From positions 1 through 43,563 of the forward strand of contig JAUILP010000027.1 of assembly GCA_030432875.1 (NCBI GenBank): 43,563 nucleotides of DNA, given 5' to 3'. The DNA is from Oligoflexia bacterium. Lineage in GTDB: Bacteria; Bdellovibrionota_B; Oligoflexia; Oligoflexales; JAGOVF01. The translations under genes were made by a program, and so were the position numbers. Every line of letters begins with the position of its first letter. The first letter of the stretch is position 1. Below the pieces are notes generated by a model. That model was not told the origin of the DNA. It made no database searches and saw only the letters and a list, made by a program, of their open reading frames with translations. Below are positions 33,335 through 41,514 of this stretch, piece by piece.

Positions 33335-36085
33335 ATGAATTATTTACTGAGTGTTACTGACCACCTCGACAAGTTTACTGAGCAAGGAGGTGGCAAAGCA
33401 AAAAACTTAGCCCGACTTGCACAGTATGGATTTAATGTTCCTCCGTGGTTTTGCATAGGTGCCTTGGCCTATAACGACTTTATTCGAGAAAATAACCTTG
33501 AAATGGCTATTGCTGCCAATTTAAACGGCGTTAGAAGAGATCAGCTGGCTCATGTTTCTCAGGTGATAGAAAAGTTGATAGTCGAGGCGTCATTACCTAA
33601 AAAGCTATCTGATCAAATCGAGCAAAAATTGCTTGAACTTCGATGGATGAGCGTTCCTCTCGCCGTCAGATCCAGTGGTCTTGATGAAGACTCAGATGAT
33701 CATTCCTTTGCGGGTCAATTTTCATCTTTTCTTTTCCAAACAGGTATGACGCAAATTTCATCGGCTCTTAAACTCTGCTGGGCTTCGGCATACAGTGAGA
33801 GGGCTTTGAGTTACCGCCTTGAAAGAGGTCTCCCTGTCACCCATTTAACGATGGGGGTGCTTATACAAAAAATGCTTAGTCCTGAAGTTGCTGGTGTGGC
33901 CTTTACGCGGCATCCCATCAAAATGAGTGACCGCGATCAAATACTGGTAAGCTCTGTCTATGGTGTTGGTGAGGGGCTTGTTGACGGCTCTCTTGATGCT
34001 GATCATTTTGAGATTAGTCGAGAAAGCCGGAAAATAGAGGCAAAAATTGTCTTCAAAAAATCCGAAATCAAATCCCTGGCAAGCAGCGGAACTCAGGTTG
34101 TGGATGTTGCTGAAGAACGCCAAAATAAGGCGTCTATTTCTGACGAGCAAGCTCTAGAAATATTGGATTTGTGTATTCGCTTAGAAGATAAGTTTATCCT
34201 TCCTCAAGACTGCGAGTGGGTATATGAAAATGGCCAGTTATTTTTGGTGCAAACAAGGCCGATTACCAATCTACCCCCTGCAAATTTTTATGACAAAAAA
34301 ATCATCGGTTCTCATGCAATTTTGTGGGACAACAGTAACATTATCGAGAGCTATTCTGGCGTAACCTCACCTTTGACCTTTGCCTTTGCCAGTCGCGCCT
34401 ATAATTTAGTGTATATTCAATTTTGCCAGGTCATGGGAGTGCCACAGACACTCATTGATAGTAGGGCGTCGATGTTTCGCAATATGCTAGGCCTGGTTCG
34501 AGGACGCATATATTACAACTTAATCAATTGGTACCAGCTCGTTCTCATGCTCCCAGGATCGAGCAATAACAAGGGCTTTATGGAAACCATGATGGGCGTA
34601 AAGCAACAAATTAAACCTGATTTTCAGGACATATTTGCCTTTGTCAAGGATGCTCCCCAGTATTCTCTTGTTGATCGTATAAAGCTATTTTTAGCGACCC
34701 TGTACCGCTTTATTCGCATCGATAAAATTGTCGGTGACTTTAATCGGGAATTCAAAAAAATCTATGAAGGGGCTTTTTTGAAGGACTATAATACATTTTC
34801 TCTTAGTGAACTCGCTGATGAATATGAGTATCTCGATAAAGAAGTTTTGCCGCGCTGGACGGCACCTATTATCAATGACTATTTATGCATGCTGTTTTTT
34901 GGCTTGCTCAAAAAACTCGTAGAAAATTGGCTTGGTGAAAAGGGCGAGCATTCAACTTTTCAAAATGATCTACTTTGCGGGGAAGGGGGACTGGAAAGCG
35001 CTGAACCCACGAAAAGGCTGATGCTTATTGCCAAAGGGATTGACCAAGGGCCCCAAGAAATTCGGGACTGGTTTTTAAGTGGGAGTTCCGAAGAGATTTG
35101 GCAGGCCATAAAAACGGAAGCAAAACATAAAGAAATATTTGCCAAAATTAATCTGTTTTTACATGATTTTGGGTTTCGCTGCGTTAATGAACTCAAACTC
35201 GAAGAGCCTGACTTACACGATAATCCCGCTTACGTGGTGAATTTTATTGCCGGATATATTAGGACAAAATCTTACAATATCGAAGAAATGGAAAAACGTG
35301 AATCCGCCATAAGAGCTAAGGCCGAAACCTTAGTGAGATCAAAAATATCTGGCCTTAAGCGATGGGTATTTTTTTGGATTCTTAAACAAGCACGTAAAGC
35401 CGTCAAAAATCGCGAGAATTTGCGTTTTGCCCGCACCAAGATATTTGGCATTTGCCGCAATCTATTTCGGGCTATGGGATTGAAGCTTGTGGAGTTAAAT
35501 TTGCTGGGTGATAAGCGCGATATTTTTTTCTTAAGCACCGAGGAAATCATGGCATTTATTGAGGGGCGTTCCTTGTCACTCAAGTTAAAAGAAATTATTG
35601 CCATTCGCAAAAAGGAATATGAACACTACAAAAAATCTCTAACACCCCCAGACCGGTTTATCAGTCTTGGTGCCTCTGGGGTAAACTTTCAGTATCCTGC
35701 CATACTTGATGATGCTGATCTCCTGCGCTCACAGTTGGTGAGCGACGATCCGAACTGCCTTTTTGGTACACCCTGTTGCCCAGGAATCGTTAAGGGAATA
35801 GTTCGCGTTGCGACGAGTATCGAAGAAGCTCAGGGTCTTAACGGCGAGATTCTTGTGACTAGTCGCACCGATCCGGGTTGGGTTCCGCTCTATCCTGCGT
35901 GCTCTGGCTTACTGGTCGAGCGTGGCAGCTTACTCTCTCACTCGGCTGTTGTGGCTCGCGAGCTTGGTTTACCGACAATCGTCGGGATTTCTGGCGGGCT
36001 CATGAGCCGACTTAAAACGGGGCAGATGATCGAAATGGATGCGGGCAAGGGAGAAGTGCGCATTATCACAGAGGAGTCTAAATGA
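33335..36085 (+). CDS. PEP synthase/rifampin phosphotransferase-like dikinase
   Basis: The 916-residue protein has an N-terminal PPDK_N ATP-grasp domain (about 1-320: GGKAKNLARL, PLAVRSSGLDEDS with R112, SFAGQFSSFL and CEWVYENGQLFLVQTRP) and, at the C-terminus, the phosphohistidine swivel domain with H869 in GSLLSHSAVVARELG. The long middle region lacks the PEP-binding TIM barrel of true PEP synthase. This is the organisation of rifampin phosphotransferase, which transfers the beta-phosphate of ATP to a small-molecule hydroxyl with release of AMP and Pi. In this operon the acceptor is more likely a pathway alcohol (prenyl or lipid) than an antibiotic, but resistance remains possible. ATG 33335 has AAGGGAT upstream; it lies 8 nt after the fusion gene. 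Confidence 0.85.
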   Translation: MNYLLSVTDHLDKFTEQGGGKAKNLARLAQYGFNVPPWFCIGALAYNDFIRENNLEMAIAANLNGVRRDQLAHVSQVIEKLIVEASLPKKLSDQIEQKLLELRWMSVPLAVRSSGLDEDSDDHSFAGQFSSFLFQTGMTQISSALKLCWASAYSERALSYRLERGLPVTHLTMGVLIQKMLSPEVAGVAFTRHPIKMSDRDQILVSSVYGVGEGLVDGSLDADHFEISRESRKIEAKIVFKKSEIKSLASSGTQVVDVAEERQNKASISDEQALEILDLCIRLEDKFILPQDCEWVYENGQLFLVQTRPITNLPPANFYDKKIIGSHAILWDNSNIIESYSGVTSPLTFAFASRAYNLVYIQFCQVMGVPQTLIDSRASMFRNMLGLVRGRIYYNLINWYQLVLMLPGSSNNKGFMETMMGVKQQIKPDFQDIFAFVKDAPQYSLVDRIKLFLATLYRFIRIDKIVGDFNREFKKIYEGAFLKDYNTFSLSELADEYEYLDKEVLPRWTAPIINDYLCMLFFGLLKKLVENWLGEKGEHSTFQNDLLCGEGGLESAEPTKRLMLIAKGIDQGPQEIRDWFLSGSSEEIWQAIKTEAKHKEIFAKINLFLHDFGFRCVNELKLEEPDLHDNPAYVVNFIAGYIRTKSYNIEEMEKRESAIRAKAETLVRSKISGLKRWVFFWILKQARKAVKNRENLRFARTKIFGICRNLFRAMGLKLVELNLLGDKRDIFFLSTEEIMAFIEGRSLSLKLKEIIAIRKKEYEHYKKSLTPPDRFISLGASGVNFQYPAILDDADLLRSQLVSDDPNCLFGTPCCPGIVKGIVRVATSIEEAQGLNGEILVTSRTDPGWVPLYPACSGLLVERGSLLSHSAVVARELGLPTIVGISGGLMSRLKTGQMIEMDAGKGEVRIITEESK

Positions 36086-37110
36086 TGCTTAAACTGATTA
36101 GCAGAAGTCATGAAACTGATGGTGAGCTATTCGTAAAAGAATTTTCAGAGCTCCCGAGTCGCGGTCTTGTGAAGTCGCCCGGATTAGCAGTGCCTCCTGC
36201 TCAGTACTGGCAAAAACTCATGGGAGTTTTACCTAAGGAAATCTGCGAGTATTGGTTGGTGGTGGATGAGGGAAAAACGCTTGGACGCATCGGAGCCAAC
36301 CTACTCCCCAGCTATCCTCACTTAGGTGCTATTGGATTTTTTACCGTAGATTTGGTGGATTCGCGGAAAAAAGAAATATCTGCGATGCTTCTCGACGCAA
36401 CAACTATCTGGTTAAAAGCAAAAGGTTGTGAATCGGCGACGGGTCCCATCAATATTAACACCTGGTTTCCCTACCGATTCCGCTTGGATCAGGAGCCTCA
36501 GCATTTCGTTTGGGAACCCAGTAATTCTCCCGAATACCCAAGTTTGTGGCTTGAAAATGGCTTTAAGAACGATAAAAACTATTACTGCGTTGGAAACGAT
36601 AACTTCAAAGGCGTCACCGCCAAAACAGAAAAAAGTTATAAAAAAGCGACTGAACTTGGTTTTTCCTTTAGGAAATTTGATAAAGAGAATTTTTTTGAAA
36701 AAGACCTGCCCAAGCTTCATGAACTCACGTTAAAAAGTTATACCAAAAATTATCTCTTTGAACCGATCTCATTCGAGGGTTTTAAACAGCTCTACGTACC
36801 GGTAATGCATCATTTTGATTGGTCCGAATCGTATTTTGTTCAAAAGGGGACCCAGGAGGTCGGCTTTCTCTTTTGTTTTGTAGATCAAGAATATTTTGTT
36901 TATAAAACTGCGGGGGTCCTGCCTGATTTTCAAGGTAAAGGTCTATATAGCGCTTTGGTCCATAAAGCGACAATTGAAGCAAGTAGGAAATATCATCTCG
37001 ATAAGTTTATTTCGGCTCCGTTTTTAGAAGATAATCCAAGCCAAACGCCGAGTAAAAAAACAGCGGTGCTTTGGACGCATCATTATGTTCTGATGTCTAA
37101 ATCATTATAA
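36082..37110 (+). CDS. GNAT-family acyltransferase
   Basis: The 342-residue protein shows the acetyl-CoA binding motif of GNAT enzymes near the C-terminus: PDFQGKGLYSALVHKAT (Q284, the R/QxxGxG/A pyrophosphate loop). An N-terminal half (about 1-150) looks like a degenerate second GNAT fold with LGRIGANLLPSYPHLGAIGFFTVDL and ATGPININTWFPYRF, a pattern known from some two-domain GNATs that modify small molecules. The acyl acceptor cannot be inferred. The ATG overlaps the previous stop (ATGA); a second ATG follows at 36085. Within the operon it probably acylates an amino group, for example that created by the BtaA-like enzyme, which is a hypothesis. Confidence 0.75.
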   Translation: MMLKLISRSHETDGELFVKEFSELPSRGLVKSPGLAVPPAQYWQKLMGVLPKEICEYWLVVDEGKTLGRIGANLLPSYPHLGAIGFFTVDLVDSRKKEISAMLLDATTIWLKAKGCESATGPININTWFPYRFRLDQEPQHFVWEPSNSPEYPSLWLENGFKNDKNYYCVGNDNFKGVTAKTEKSYKKATELGFSFRKFDKENFFEKDLPKLHELTLKSYTKNYLFEPISFEGFKQLYVPVMHHFDWSESYFVQKGTQEVGFLFCFVDQEYFVYKTAGVLPDFQGKGLYSALVHKATIEASRKYHLDKFISAPFLEDNPSQTPSKKTAVLWTHHYVLMSKSL

Positions 37111-37226
37111 TTGGTAGGCTACACACGAGACCTGAGTTGCTTTTTTAACGCATATTTGTTACTTATATGAAGCATGCTTCCGAACCGCATGGTTTAGTCA
37201 ACCTTTTTGTCTAAAGGAGAAACATT

Positions 37227-38183
37227 ATGACTAATGATTCCTTGGCGGTGAACCATCCTGTTGAAAACAATCAAATCAACGTAATTCAAGGTGTTTGGCG
37301 ATTGGCTGACCCCAAAATCACTTTAGCATCGATGTCAGCTTTATTGGTTGGTGCGAGTTCATCTTTTTATTTTGGAGCCATTCATTGGGGGTGGTTGATT
37401 ACTACCGTTATGGGCATTTTTTTTATCGAAGTAGCAAAAAATGCTTCTGGTGAAGTTTATGACTGGGACAGTGGAACTGATCAAGCCATCAAAGATAATG
37501 AACGAACTCCATTTTCTGGAGGTAAACGAGTCCTTGTGGATGGCCTGATGACACGGAGCCAAACCTTGCTCTGTGCCGGGATTTTTTATGCTCTAGGGAT
37601 TCTTATGGGCTTGATCATAGCCTTTTTAAGGGAACCTGCGGTAATATGGATCGGTCTAGCTGGCGTTGGTTTGGCCTTTTTCTATCATGCTCCCCCATTG
37701 GCGCTTTCTTACCGCGGTCTCGGTGAACTAGCCGTTTCTATTGCCTATGGGCCGCTGATCGTCATCGGTGCCTTTTTGGTGCAAACGGGTAGATATGAGA
37801 TGAGCGTTTTATGGATTTCTTTGCCCATTGGTCTAGCTATTGGGTCTTTTTTATGGATAAATGAATTTCCTGATAGCCGTGCGGACGCTTTATCTCATAA
37901 AAATACCCTTGTCGTTAAGCTTGGTCGTCATAGAGCTGCTCGAATCTTCGCGTTGATTGTCGGTGTGGTATATTTGAGCGTCGGAATTTTACCATGGATG
38001 GGCTTGCCGTTTTTGGTTTGGCTTGGCTTTGCCGGTTTTTTACCTGCCGCTGTCGCGGTGTTAAGAACATATCGAGATCCCCAAAACAATATGATCTTAC
38101 CTAAGGTGCAGGCTTTGACTCTGTTATCTTTTGTCTTGCTTTCCGTGGGCGTTAGCTTGGGGTTGATTCTCAGTCGGATTTGA
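37227..38183 (+). CDS. UbiA-family prenyltransferase, MenA-like
   Basis: An integral membrane prenyltransferase of 318 residues with about eight helices. The first Asp-rich motif is NASGEVYDWDSGTD (N72, E76, D79, D85) and the second NEFPDSRADALSHKNTLVVKLGR (about 210-232), which closely resembles the MenA (1,4-dihydroxy-2-naphthoate) branch. It would move a polyprenyl or other isoprenoid chain onto an aromatic or hydroxyl acceptor in the inner membrane. The conserved first aspartate of the NDxxD pattern is replaced by E76. AAAGGAG precedes the ATG. The gap to the GNAT gene is 116 bp, so it may be on the same transcript with its own control. A true menaquinone MenA function is the main alternative. 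Confidence 0.87.
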   Translation: MTNDSLAVNHPVENNQINVIQGVWRLADPKITLASMSALLVGASSSFYFGAIHWGWLITTVMGIFFIEVAKNASGEVYDWDSGTDQAIKDNERTPFSGGKRVLVDGLMTRSQTLLCAGIFYALGILMGLIIAFLREPAVIWIGLAGVGLAFFYHAPPLALSYRGLGELAVSIAYGPLIVIGAFLVQTGRYEMSVLWISLPIGLAIGSFLWINEFPDSRADALSHKNTLVVKLGRHRAARIFALIVGVVYLSVGILPWMGLPFLVWLGFAGFLPAAVAVLRTYRDPQNNMILPKVQALTLLSFVLLSVGVSLGLILSRI

Positions 38184-38302
38184 TCTTGTAGAGTGCACAG
38201 ACTTTTTGCAAAAAATCTTCGGCCTGCCGGACCTGGTGTTAAAAAGATTATATTGACGCGTCTTTGGCGGGATGATTTTTCATTTACAATAAAATTAAAC
38301 TA

Positions 38303-38350
38303 ACCGGCATTTCCACTAAAGCTGTGCTATAAATTCAGCAGAATGCCGGT
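38303..38350 (-). terminator. Terminator of the exported hypothetical protein gene
   Basis: AATGCCGGT (38342-38350) pairs perfectly with ACCGGCATT (38303-38311); the minus-strand side continues into a T-rich tract (TAGTTTAATTTTATTG). It begins 7 nt after the stop of the minus-strand gene and can also act on the convergent UbiA gene. The 30-nt loop is long. Confidence 0.6.
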
Positions 38351-38356
38351 AAGTCT

Positions 38357-39127
38357 TTATTGTGTAAGATCGACAAAAACGGATGCTGTCGTGCGTTCTG
38401 TTGCTCCTAGTATCTGTAGCTCATACTTATCAAAAATACTATCAAGTTGAAAAGTCACTTCCTCAGTAACAATCATTTCACACGTATTATCCGCTCCTTC
38501 GGTGTGGATAAGTTGTGCTTTACATTTAGGGGGATAGCTTTTGGTGCATATATTTAATAAATTGAGATCAAACACATGGGCTTTACAGCCGCCACCATAA
38601 CGAAGTTCTAAGACCAAATAAGCTTGCTTGGTTCCATCTGAAAGTGTCTTAATATTGGCGCGAGCCGCATCGATATACCCATCAAAAAGGATTTCTACCG
38701 GCGTGCTGGTTCCCTTGGTTTCCACGTACTGGGAATCGGCTCCGTCTACGGTGAGTACTCCCTGCAAATCCCCATTAATGTTTAAATCATAGTTACCACT
38801 GACTAACATAGGTAAGTTACGCCCTAAACTTAGGACAATATTCCCTGTATGGGGGCCAAAGGACATGGCACACATTGCCATGGGGTCTTTAGCAGCAGTT
38901 AAAGAAATTAGGCCTTTCGCGGATTTGAAGCTATTTGCCTTGGGTTTTTCCAGTGTCACCGACAAAACATCAAGACCACACATGGACGAAAAGATTTCTT
39001 TACTAGAAAAAGTAAGTGAAAGTTCATTAGCCGAAGCATTTAGCTGGATTTGATAAGTCGCGGCTGCCTGAGCAGACCCCCAAAATGTAAACGCGAAAAC
39101 AGATGTTAGGATGGATTTAAAGTACAT
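38357..39127 (-). CDS. Exported hypothetical protein
   Basis: The 256-residue product has a Sec signal peptide (basic K4, hydrophobic 6-16, cleavage AQA/AT). The mature protein is rich in beta-strand-like alternating sequence and has eight cysteines (in SSMCGLDV, AMCAMS, GGGCKAHV, NICTKS, PKCKAQ, NTCEM), likely disulfides in the periplasm or outside the cell. I cannot assign a family. AAGGAGAGACACA stands before the ATG. It is divergent from the metalloprotease gene, with 429 bp between, and a terminator follows. The lack of a lipobox distinguishes it from the other cell-envelope proteins in this window. Confidence 0.65.
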   Translation of the reverse strand: MYFKSILTSVFAFTFWGSAQAAATYQIQLNASANELSLTFSSKEIFSSMCGLDVLSVTLEKPKANSFKSAKGLISLTAAKDPMAMCAMSFGPHTGNIVLSLGRNLPMLVSGNYDLNINGDLQGVLTVDGADSQYVETKGTSTPVEILFDGYIDAARANIKTLSDGTKQAYLVLELRYGGGCKAHVFDLNLLNICTKSYPPKCKAQLIHTEGADNTCEMIVTEEVTFQLDSIFDKYELQILGATERTTASVFVDLTQ

Positions 39128-39556
39128 TGTGTCTCTCCTTATTTGAGTTGAAAAGCTGACGATATTTAGTATGCGTTTGAGCGAAAACTATCCTGGTAAC
39201 TACAAAAAAGCAACAAGAATCTAACTCATCTATTTTTAATCTCGTCTCAGAAGAGCGTTCGCAAAGTGCATAGTGTTGGATTTCCACCTATATTATTGAT
39301 TTTTTAGAAAATTATTTATTAGAGGATAAATTTGGTGAGACCCGTTCGCGCTGTGACCTGAAAGACCATAAAAATAATAAAAGGATTGTGATATGATTAT
39401 TGTCAAGCTCAAGCTGCTCCAAAGATTTTAACGGCATGAAAAGCGTAGACGACATTGTAAATTGAAGTGTAGAGATACTTTTTAGGGATAGATAAGTAGA
39501 CTAAGATTATTTGATTATGCTGCCATGCAGTTGTTTTAAAAGAAGGCAAATTTTTT
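39128..39556. other. Divergent intergenic region
   Basis: A 429-bp AT-rich spacer between two divergent envelope-protein genes; it should contain both promoters. I see no gene and no distinct repeat. AGAAGG near 39540 serves as ribosome binding site for the plus-strand gene. Confidence 0.5.
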
Positions 39557-41401
39557 ATGCAAAATGAATTCTTTTTCATGATATTAGTTATTGCAGGTTT
39601 TTTTGTCTCCTGTCGGCATAATTTTGCTCCTAAACAGGAGTCCCAAAATAAGCATCTCGCAGGCGAAATTTCTGGGAATATTCCAGAATTTTCCTGGTAC
39701 GCCATGACTGACGCCGAACTAATGAAGCAAATTGCCATTGAGTCTAAAGGGCAGTATAAATATTTTCCGTTTAATTCCCTTCCGACATCAACGGTACAAT
39801 TGATGGTTGATGAAATTGATAGCTACGCGCGGCAAATTACCCCTACGAATATGGCCAAGGTGCCTAAGCCTCGCGCTGTCGTGTTTCTGAATGATGAAAT
39901 TCAGGCCTATGCTCCCTCATATCCCGTCTGCATCCCTCAGCAGTTTCGGCCTATCAACGCTTCATTCAATGTTCTTTCTGGCGATGAAAGCCCTATTAAT
40001 GTCCTCTATTTTAATGATAATTCTGTTGTTATACCCGAGAGCTATACAGCCGCTGACTTCGCTGCGGGTGCAGTGAATTGCATGAGGTTTGACGTCGCTC
40101 CATCAAATTGGGACCTCGAAGCATTTATAAGCCACTACAATCAATCCTATACTTCGGTTAAGCTAGGGTGCCATTTATCAAAGGAACAGCAAATGCTCGT
40201 TGCTCCGCGGAGGGTATGGCCGGAAAATCTTTCTCCCTTAATGGAGCCCTGTGGAGGAAGCGTATCATCTGGAACATATATTAGGTTTCGAGCACAGGTT
40301 AATACCATTTTTGTTCATAGTGGTCTCCTCCAGAATATGTCAAAAATTGCGGTGTACGGAATTTTAGCCCATGAGCTTAGCCATTACTACCGGGCGCACG
40401 TAAGAGCATTCGGTGGGTTTAGGGATTATTTTTACTTACAATCTCCCGCGAATGATTTGCAAAAGCCGCAGCCCACAACGCTTTACCCTGATATACAAAA
40501 AGCCCTTTTAGAGGCATCAGAATATATTTATATTGAACCCACCCATGGAACCCAGCTAAATGAAAACTTATGGAGCTTTGTTCGTAACCAATTACCCAAA
40601 AATATTTTGGCTAAGTTATGTTCTCCGACTAGCCGCTATGACTTTGACTGCCACACTCAAAGGGGCCGCATTTTAAGGTTAGTTGATGATCTTCTGCAGA
40701 CAAATTTTGATTGGGATACGCTAAACTTTACATTCCCTCCCGAAGCGGTACGGAAAAAATACACCGCATTAGAGGAGTTAACGTTAGAGACTCTAAGTAA
40801 AATAATCCTTACGCCTATCAATGAAAACGACAAAAATTACATTGATAGTCTTGTGCCGGAGCTTCTAAAAAAGTTTTTTGATCCGGTTAGAAATTTTAGT
40901 GATTTAAATGCCTGGTTAATTGCCGCAAACGATAATCTAAAAAATCGTTTGCCTTCTCTGATGAATAAACCATTTGTAGATGCGGCCAAACTAGGCTTGG
41001 GGCTATATACTATTGAAGAAGAGGCGGACGCATTGGCTCTGGAAATTTGGGCGCAAATGGGAAGGAGTAAAGAGGAAGCAGCGCTACCTTGGATTGAGAT
41101 TTTAACGTTGCGGCAACAGCACCAAGCAGATTTTCAGGACAGTCGTACTAACACAATGAAAGAATGTCTCGACATGCGAAAAAATTATTGGCGTGACGAG
41201 GTATCGGGACTTTCAAGCCCTGTTCTTCTGGCTACCCTCAAAGATCCCCACCACGGTGAATGTTTTAGGCTTTACAACTCAGATCGCCAGTGGGATGCTC
41301 ACCAGTATGGAGAAGCCAAGAGCCTTTACTCTCCTTCAGATCTTTCTGTATCTGACGAAGATTGGTCAAAAATGCAGAATAATTTGAAACTGTATAGGTA
41401 A
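39557..41401 (+). CDS. M48-like zinc metalloprotease lipoprotein with large insertion
   Basis: A lipoprotein of 614 residues (lipobox FFVSC, C19). The zinc motif HELSH (H272, E273, H276) with a preceding hydrophobic helix (AVYGILAHELSHYYRAH) and a downstream third ligand in EEEAD (E488 or so, about 212 residues later) are those of M48-type peptidases such as BepA and LoiP, which handle outer-membrane proteins. In common M48 lipoproteins the two motifs are 50-100 residues apart, so an insertion of more than 100 residues (about 300-470) is evident. Its sequence is unfamiliar. Cellular location is the periplasmic face of a membrane, by lipid anchor. It is convergent with the beta-helix surface gene. 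Confidence 0.83.
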   Translation: MQNEFFFMILVIAGFFVSCRHNFAPKQESQNKHLAGEISGNIPEFSWYAMTDAELMKQIAIESKGQYKYFPFNSLPTSTVQLMVDEIDSYARQITPTNMAKVPKPRAVVFLNDEIQAYAPSYPVCIPQQFRPINASFNVLSGDESPINVLYFNDNSVVIPESYTAADFAAGAVNCMRFDVAPSNWDLEAFISHYNQSYTSVKLGCHLSKEQQMLVAPRRVWPENLSPLMEPCGGSVSSGTYIRFRAQVNTIFVHSGLLQNMSKIAVYGILAHELSHYYRAHVRAFGGFRDYFYLQSPANDLQKPQPTTLYPDIQKALLEASEYIYIEPTHGTQLNENLWSFVRNQLPKNILAKLCSPTSRYDFDCHTQRGRILRLVDDLLQTNFDWDTLNFTFPPEAVRKKYTALEELTLETLSKIILTPINENDKNYIDSLVPELLKKFFDPVRNFSDLNAWLIAANDNLKNRLPSLMNKPFVDAAKLGLGLYTIEEEADALALEIWAQMGRSKEEAALPWIEILTLRQQHQADFQDSRTNTMKECLDMRKNYWRDEVSGLSSPVLLATLKDPHHGECFRLYNSDRQWDAHQYGEAKSLYSPSDLSVSDEDWSKMQNNLKLYR

Positions 41402-41514
41402 TGCCCGTATAAGAATTATTTGTTTTCAAATCGAGTCAGTAGATTTTACCACCAGAAACGACTTAAGCAATAAAACTAAAAAATATATACCCCAAATCCA
41501 AAAACCCATTAGGG

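Noticed and set aside
33335..36085. Classical PEP synthase (ppsA)
   Set aside because: The PEP-binding TIM-barrel motif is not seen; the order ATP-grasp, middle, swivel fits rifampin phosphotransferase-like enzymes.
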